From Bacteroidales bacterium (GTDB lineage Bacteria; Bacteroidota; Bacteroidia; Bacteroidales; NBLH01): DNA of 9,640 nucleotides. Location of the stretch: NCBI GenBank assembly GCA_027083715.1, contig JALWNR010000766.1:1-9640 (forward strand), written 5' to 3'. Below are positions 6,767 through 9,640 of the stretch, in pieces (position 1 is the first letter of the stretch; each line of letters starts with the position of its first letter). Made by a program: the position numbers and the translations under genes. The notes below the pieces were generated by a model. That model worked only from the letters and a program-made list of their open reading frames with translations. It searched no databases and was not told the DNA's origin.

Positions 6767-6858
6767 CTATGCAAGATTTTTTTATTCACTTATTGTACTA
6801 CTTCTATTCCTATTCTATACCTATTGGTTTTATACTTAAACCTATAAAGCCGTATTTA

Positions 6859-8472
6859 TTAATTAACGGTTACAATTCGCTTATATCCATGTGTAAATAT
6901 ATGTTCAACTGTTTGGGTAATAGTTAGTTTTGTACTTGATGGACCTACTCGCACATAAAATTGTTCTTCACCGTTATTTTTTATATAAGCCGGTTTTGTA
7001 GATTGTTTGCATACTAATGCTATAACGTTTTTTCCATCAATTTCTGCAGTAAACATAGTAATAAATTTCATAAACTCAACACCTATATTTTTGCTAATTA
7101 AATTTTTAATATGCAAAATTGCTTTATCTTCATTTTCAAAAGCATCTTTTTCAATACCTGTAAAATCTCCTGCATCATTTACACCAATAAGAACAACACC
7201 TCCCTCAGTATTTAAAAAAGCGGCAATACCTTTTATCCACGCAAACTCAATTGCTTTATCATTTTTTCCTGTATGCAGATTATGGCGAATAGTTGATTTA
7301 AACTCAAGAGTTTTGCTTTCAGGAAGTGCTGCCAGTTTTTTTATATCTTCCCTAACAAAGTTTTTACGGATTTCCGTTTTTTGTATCTCGCGCAATTGTC
7401 TGTTTGAACGAATTATAACTAAAACCATTAGGAGTGCTCCTGCAAGTAAAATTACAGTACTCAATAATATGATTTGAATATTGTTTTCTCCAATTTTTGA
7501 ATTTATAGATTGAGCAGAAACAACAATCCCCATCAAATAATAAGGTTTACTATTGTTTAAAAATACAAATTTTGTCCAATAATTTTTACCTTTTATTTTA
7601 AATTCAAGTGTCTTTGTAGTATCTTTTTGATAATTAATCCAGGTTTCAATAGCTTTAGAAACTTCAGGAACTTTTATCCAATAGTAGGGTTTTAGTGAAG
7701 AATAAGTTGTATATTGGTGTTCAACAAAATTGTTAATTCCCGGAATATCATAAACATCACCATAACTATTAAGTAAAAAAAGATATTCATTATCGGATAA
7801 ATCTACACGGGCAAAAGCGCTGAAAATATCTTTAAGTAAAACATGTATGGCAATATGTACTACCGTTGAATCTTTATTCATCCATGATGAAGAGATACTG
7901 ATTACTTCTTCTTTAAAAATATCAGAAACATAAGGTCCTTGCCATATAAAATCTGAATCAATTTTGTTTTCTTTAAGCCAATATTTTTCAGAAACAGAGG
8001 CTGTTTGATTTATCTTATAATTCGTAATTACTTTTCCCTGTTTGTCAATAATCTTTTTTAAACTTGATTTTTTCTTCCGAAAATAAAAAGTACTTAAAAA
8101 TAAACTGTCATTTTTGACAATTTCATATTCATTACCCGTATTTTCAATAATAGTGATTCCATAAATGCTCTTTGCACCACTTAAAATAGGAATAAAAGCT
8201 CGTTCAAAACTGGCAGTATCCTCTAAATTTATTAATCCGTTTTGTCCCCATTTGGCAAATAAACGAATGGTATTTTCAAGCCTTTGCATTCGACCGGTAA
8301 ACTCTTTAGTTAAATTCTGAGTTTTTGTTTTAATATATTCATCAACAATACGATCGCGCATTTTACTTGCCGCAGTAAAATAGATAATAAATGCTGCTGA
8401 AATACTTAATATAGATATAAATATCAGATAAAGTGTTTTCTTTTTTTGTATTTCTCCTCTTTCAGATTTCAC
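6859..8472 (-). CDS. membrane sensor with dCache-like periplasmic domain and cytoplasmic Schlafen AlbA_2 domain
   Basis: The 537-residue product has a basic N-terminus and a first membrane helix at about 13-34. A periplasmic region of roughly 295 residues follows, then a second helix at about 332-354 and a short charged linker. The periplasmic part looks like a double-Cache ligand-binding domain: a long N-terminal helix (about 37-75), then YWLKEN, IWQGPYVSD and VISISSSW near 164-197. Residues 383-520 match the Schlafen AlbA_2 domain (formerly AAA_4), with ESKTLEFKST (385-394), FLNTEGGVVLIGVND (419-433) and FYVRVGPSSTKLT (505-517). The protein ends 20 residues later with no HTH, kinase or HAMP. 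AlbA_2 domains are tied to nucleic-acid binding and, in animal Schlafens, RNA cleavage; in bacteria their role is mostly unknown. A likely role is sensing an extracellular ligand and signalling through AlbA_2, which is inference. The start is GTG at 8472: an in-frame TAA lies two codons upstream and no ATG precedes the first helix. It is divergent from the gene at 8847. Confidence 0.82.
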   Translation of the reverse strand: MKSERGEIQKKKTLYLIFISILSISAAFIIYFTAASKMRDRIVDEYIKTKTQNLTKEFTGRMQRLENTIRLFAKWGQNGLINLEDTASFERAFIPILSGAKSIYGITIIENTGNEYEIVKNDSLFLSTFYFRKKKSSLKKIIDKQGKVITNYKINQTASVSEKYWLKENKIDSDFIWQGPYVSDIFKEEVISISSSWMNKDSTVVHIAIHVLLKDIFSAFARVDLSDNEYLFLLNSYGDVYDIPGINNFVEHQYTTYSSLKPYYWIKVPEVSKAIETWINYQKDTTKTLEFKIKGKNYWTKFVFLNNSKPYYLMGIVVSAQSINSKIGENNIQIILLSTVILLAGALLMVLVIIRSNRQLREIQKTEIRKNFVREDIKKLAALPESKTLEFKSTIRHNLHTGKNDKAIEFAWIKGIAAFLNTEGGVVLIGVNDAGDFTGIEKDAFENEDKAILHIKNLISKNIGVEFMKFITMFTAEIDGKNVIALVCKQSTKPAYIKNNGEEQFYVRVGPSSTKLTITQTVEHIFTHGYKRIVTVN

Positions 8473-8563
8473 ACGATTTTATTTTTGTATTATACTTAGC
8501 ATATTTTTAGAAAAAACATTTTTTCAATGCAAGCAACCGACTTGTAAGGATATAAAACATAAG

Positions 8564-8579
8564 GAGTTAACTTTAACTC
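8564..8579. promoter_or_regulatory. operator-like dyad upstream of the sensor gene
   Basis: GAGTTAA-CT-TTAACTC is a perfect 7-bp inverted repeat with a 2-base centre. It lies 92 bases upstream of the sensor start in the divergent region. Size and symmetry fit a site for a dimeric regulator, but no partner can be named. Confidence 0.3.
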
Positions 8580-8721
8580 ACTGACTATTAATGCTTTATC
8601 CATAGTTTTAAATTTTAAAATTTAACAATGTATTGATAGAACAAAGTAAGTAAAATATCTGCAAAAATCATTAAAAAATAAACGGACTTACAAAATCCAT
8701 AATAAATAACATAAAGTTGAT

Positions 8722-8729
8722 TATATTTG
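8722..8729 (+). promoter_or_regulatory. Bacteroidetes-type -7 box (candidate) for the gene at 8847
   Basis: TATATTTG matches TAnnTTTG exactly. No TTG/TTTG -33 element is found at the normal distance, and the leader would be about 110 bases, so this is only a candidate. Confidence 0.25.
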
Positions 8730-8846
8730 TAAATATTTTTATTTAAATGGTCATTTATTATATTTTATTTAACAATGTATCTCCATGAATATTTTATAAT
8801 TGAGTCATGGCATTGTTTTTGCAAAATTTAAATAAAACATTACATT

Positions 8847-9569
8847 ATGCCATATAGAAGATTACCCAATACAGATTCAGCACGTATAAGAGCCATGAAA
8901 GCAGCCCTTGAAAAAGGGAAAAGCATTCATCCCTTTGAATTGGCTTATTCTCAATCACTTTATGTGAAATTAAAATCTTTTTATCCGACTTTTGAAGCTG
9001 CGGTGAAAGAACAACGTAGTGCTATGAAACTTCAAGCAGCTAATAATAAGCATTATCTGAAATTGACTAAAAAAGCACAAATGTATATTTCACATTTTAT
9101 TCAAGTATTGAATTTGGCTGTTTTACGCGAGGAACTTCCTGAAAAAATAAGACCAATGTATGGCTTAAAACTAAAAGATAAAAAAGTACCTTCATTGGCA
9201 ACCGAAGAAGAAATAATTGCCATAGGAAAAAAAATAATTGTCGGAGAAGAAACCCGAACCCGACAAGGCGGTACTCCATTATTAAATCCTAAAATAGCTA
9301 TGGTAAAACTTCATTTTGAGCGATTTCTTGATGCACATCATCATCAAAAAATATTGAAAGAAAATTCTGCTCGTGCTCATGACAAGGTTGCAAAATTACG
9401 TGCCGAATCTGATAAATTGATACTGGAAATATGGAATGAAGTAGAAAAGCATTTTAACAAATTTGAAGCGCAAACCAAACGCAATCATTGTAAAAAATAC
9501 GGACTTGTATATGTGTACCGGAAAAATGAAATCTCAAAAGCAAAAGATGTATTGCAAATGAGTGCATAA
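8847..9569 (+). CDS. uncharacterised basic helical protein, 240 residues
   Basis: I cannot assign a named domain. The protein starts MPYRRLPNTDSARIRAMKAA, an N-terminus I associate, from memory only, with uncharacterised Bacteroidota proteins. It has no signal peptide or membrane helix and is rich in Lys, Arg, Glu and Ala, so it should be cytoplasmic and mostly alpha-helical. Residues 60-95 form a helix-rich segment (HYLKLTKKAQMYISHFIQVL), and about 165-210 could form a long charged helix or coiled coil (KILKENSARAHDKVAKLRAE). The end is basic (KRNHCKKYGLVYVYRK) and could contact nucleic acid, but no known binding motif is visible. The ATG at 8847 follows an A-rich leader. It is divergent from the AlbA_2 sensor, and the visible 71 bases downstream contain no gene. 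Its even codon use and full-length open frame make it a real gene; its function is unknown. Confidence 0.75.
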   Translation: MPYRRLPNTDSARIRAMKAALEKGKSIHPFELAYSQSLYVKLKSFYPTFEAAVKEQRSAMKLQAANNKHYLKLTKKAQMYISHFIQVLNLAVLREELPEKIRPMYGLKLKDKKVPSLATEEEIIAIGKKIIVGEETRTRQGGTPLLNPKIAMVKLHFERFLDAHHHQKILKENSARAHDKVAKLRAESDKLILEIWNEVEKHFNKFEAQTKRNHCKKYGLVYVYRKNEISKAKDVLQMSA

Positions 9570-9640
9570 ATACAGCTTATGCCACCCAAAGCAATTTTTG
9601 TTCAAATATTGTTTTTAAACAGATTGAAAATGCGATACAC

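Larger units (their letters stand above)
6517..6858. other. 342-base intergenic region between two minus-strand genes
   Basis: The right part is the 3' flank of the sensor gene, the left part the 5' region of the hexosaminidase gene. It contains the promoter and dyad described for the hexosaminidase and a weak hairpin (CCGTAGCTACGG). A plus-strand open frame starting at 6700 runs into the antisense of the sensor gene and has no protein-like features, so I do not call it a gene. Confidence 0.5.
8473..8846. other. 374-base divergent intergenic region
   Basis: No gene is visible. It must contain the promoters of both the leftward sensor gene and the rightward gene at 8847. It holds a dyad (8564-8579), an 18-base A/T-only palindrome TTAAATTTTAAAATTTAA (8608-8625), and a 14-base direct repeat ATTTAACAATGTAT (8620-8633 and 8767-8780). 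All of these lie in very A/T-rich sequence, where short repeats arise by chance. Confidence 0.5.

Noticed and set aside
6700..6927. A 75-codon plus-strand open frame partly in the intergenic region
   Set aside because: It overlaps the 3' end of the sensor gene, its translation has no domain, and its composition (Tyr, Phe, Ile, Leu-rich) reflects A/T-rich DNA. No promoter or terminator supports it.
7007..7477. A 156-codon plus-strand open frame
   Set aside because: It lies wholly antisense to the AlbA_2 sensor gene, which has clear domain motifs, and its translation is a low-complexity mix of Ile, Ser and Phe expected from the reverse of an A/T-rich gene.
8620..8780. 14-base direct repeat ATTTAACAATGTAT as ends of a mobile element or an attachment site
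   Set aside because: Only non-coding A/T-rich DNA lies between the copies, there is no transposase or integrase, and a repeat of this composition can arise by chance.

Overview
The window looks like a chromosomal segment from a member of the Bacteroidota (Bacteroidetes). The DNA is AT-rich, roughly one third GC by eye. Start codons are preceded by A/T-rich leaders without Shine-Dalgarno motifs. Several intergenic regions contain matches to the Bacteroidetes -7 box TAnnTTTG. The gene types (multiheme cytochrome with a membrane cytochrome b, secreted GH20 hexosaminidase, dCache-like sensor) suit an organism that degrades glycans and has respiratory options, but the species cannot be named from this window.

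Layout, left to right: (1) a small two-helix membrane protein of unknown function (220-510, +), with a CRP/FNR-like dyad upstream and a hairpin downstream. (2) A two-gene operon (825-3772, +) joined by an ATGA overlap: an octaheme c-type cytochrome of the tetrathionate reductase (OTR) type with predicted membrane anchors at both ends, then a four-helix cytochrome b fused to two tandem PAS domains. (3) A convergent junction with two hairpins. (4) Two separately transcribed minus-strand enzymes: an alpha/beta hydrolase of the monoacylglycerol lipase/lysophospholipase type (3897-4829) and an exported GH20 beta-N-acetylhexosaminidase (4978-6516). (5) A minus-strand membrane sensor (6859-8472) whose cytoplasmic output is a Schlafen-type AlbA_2 domain. 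(6) A divergent plus-strand gene for a charged, helical protein that I cannot place in a family (8847-9569).

How they may work together: the cytochrome b most likely passes electrons between the quinone pool and the periplasmic octaheme cytochrome, so the pair forms a small respiratory module. The PAS pair on its cytoplasmic tail suggests that redox or ligand state is also sensed there; this is inference. The hydrolase and hexosaminidase have no visible link to the respiratory pair. The two architectures most worth a second look are the cytochrome b-PAS-PAS fusion and the dCache-like-TM-AlbA_2 sensor. No tRNA, rRNA, CRISPR array, insertion sequence or integrase is visible.
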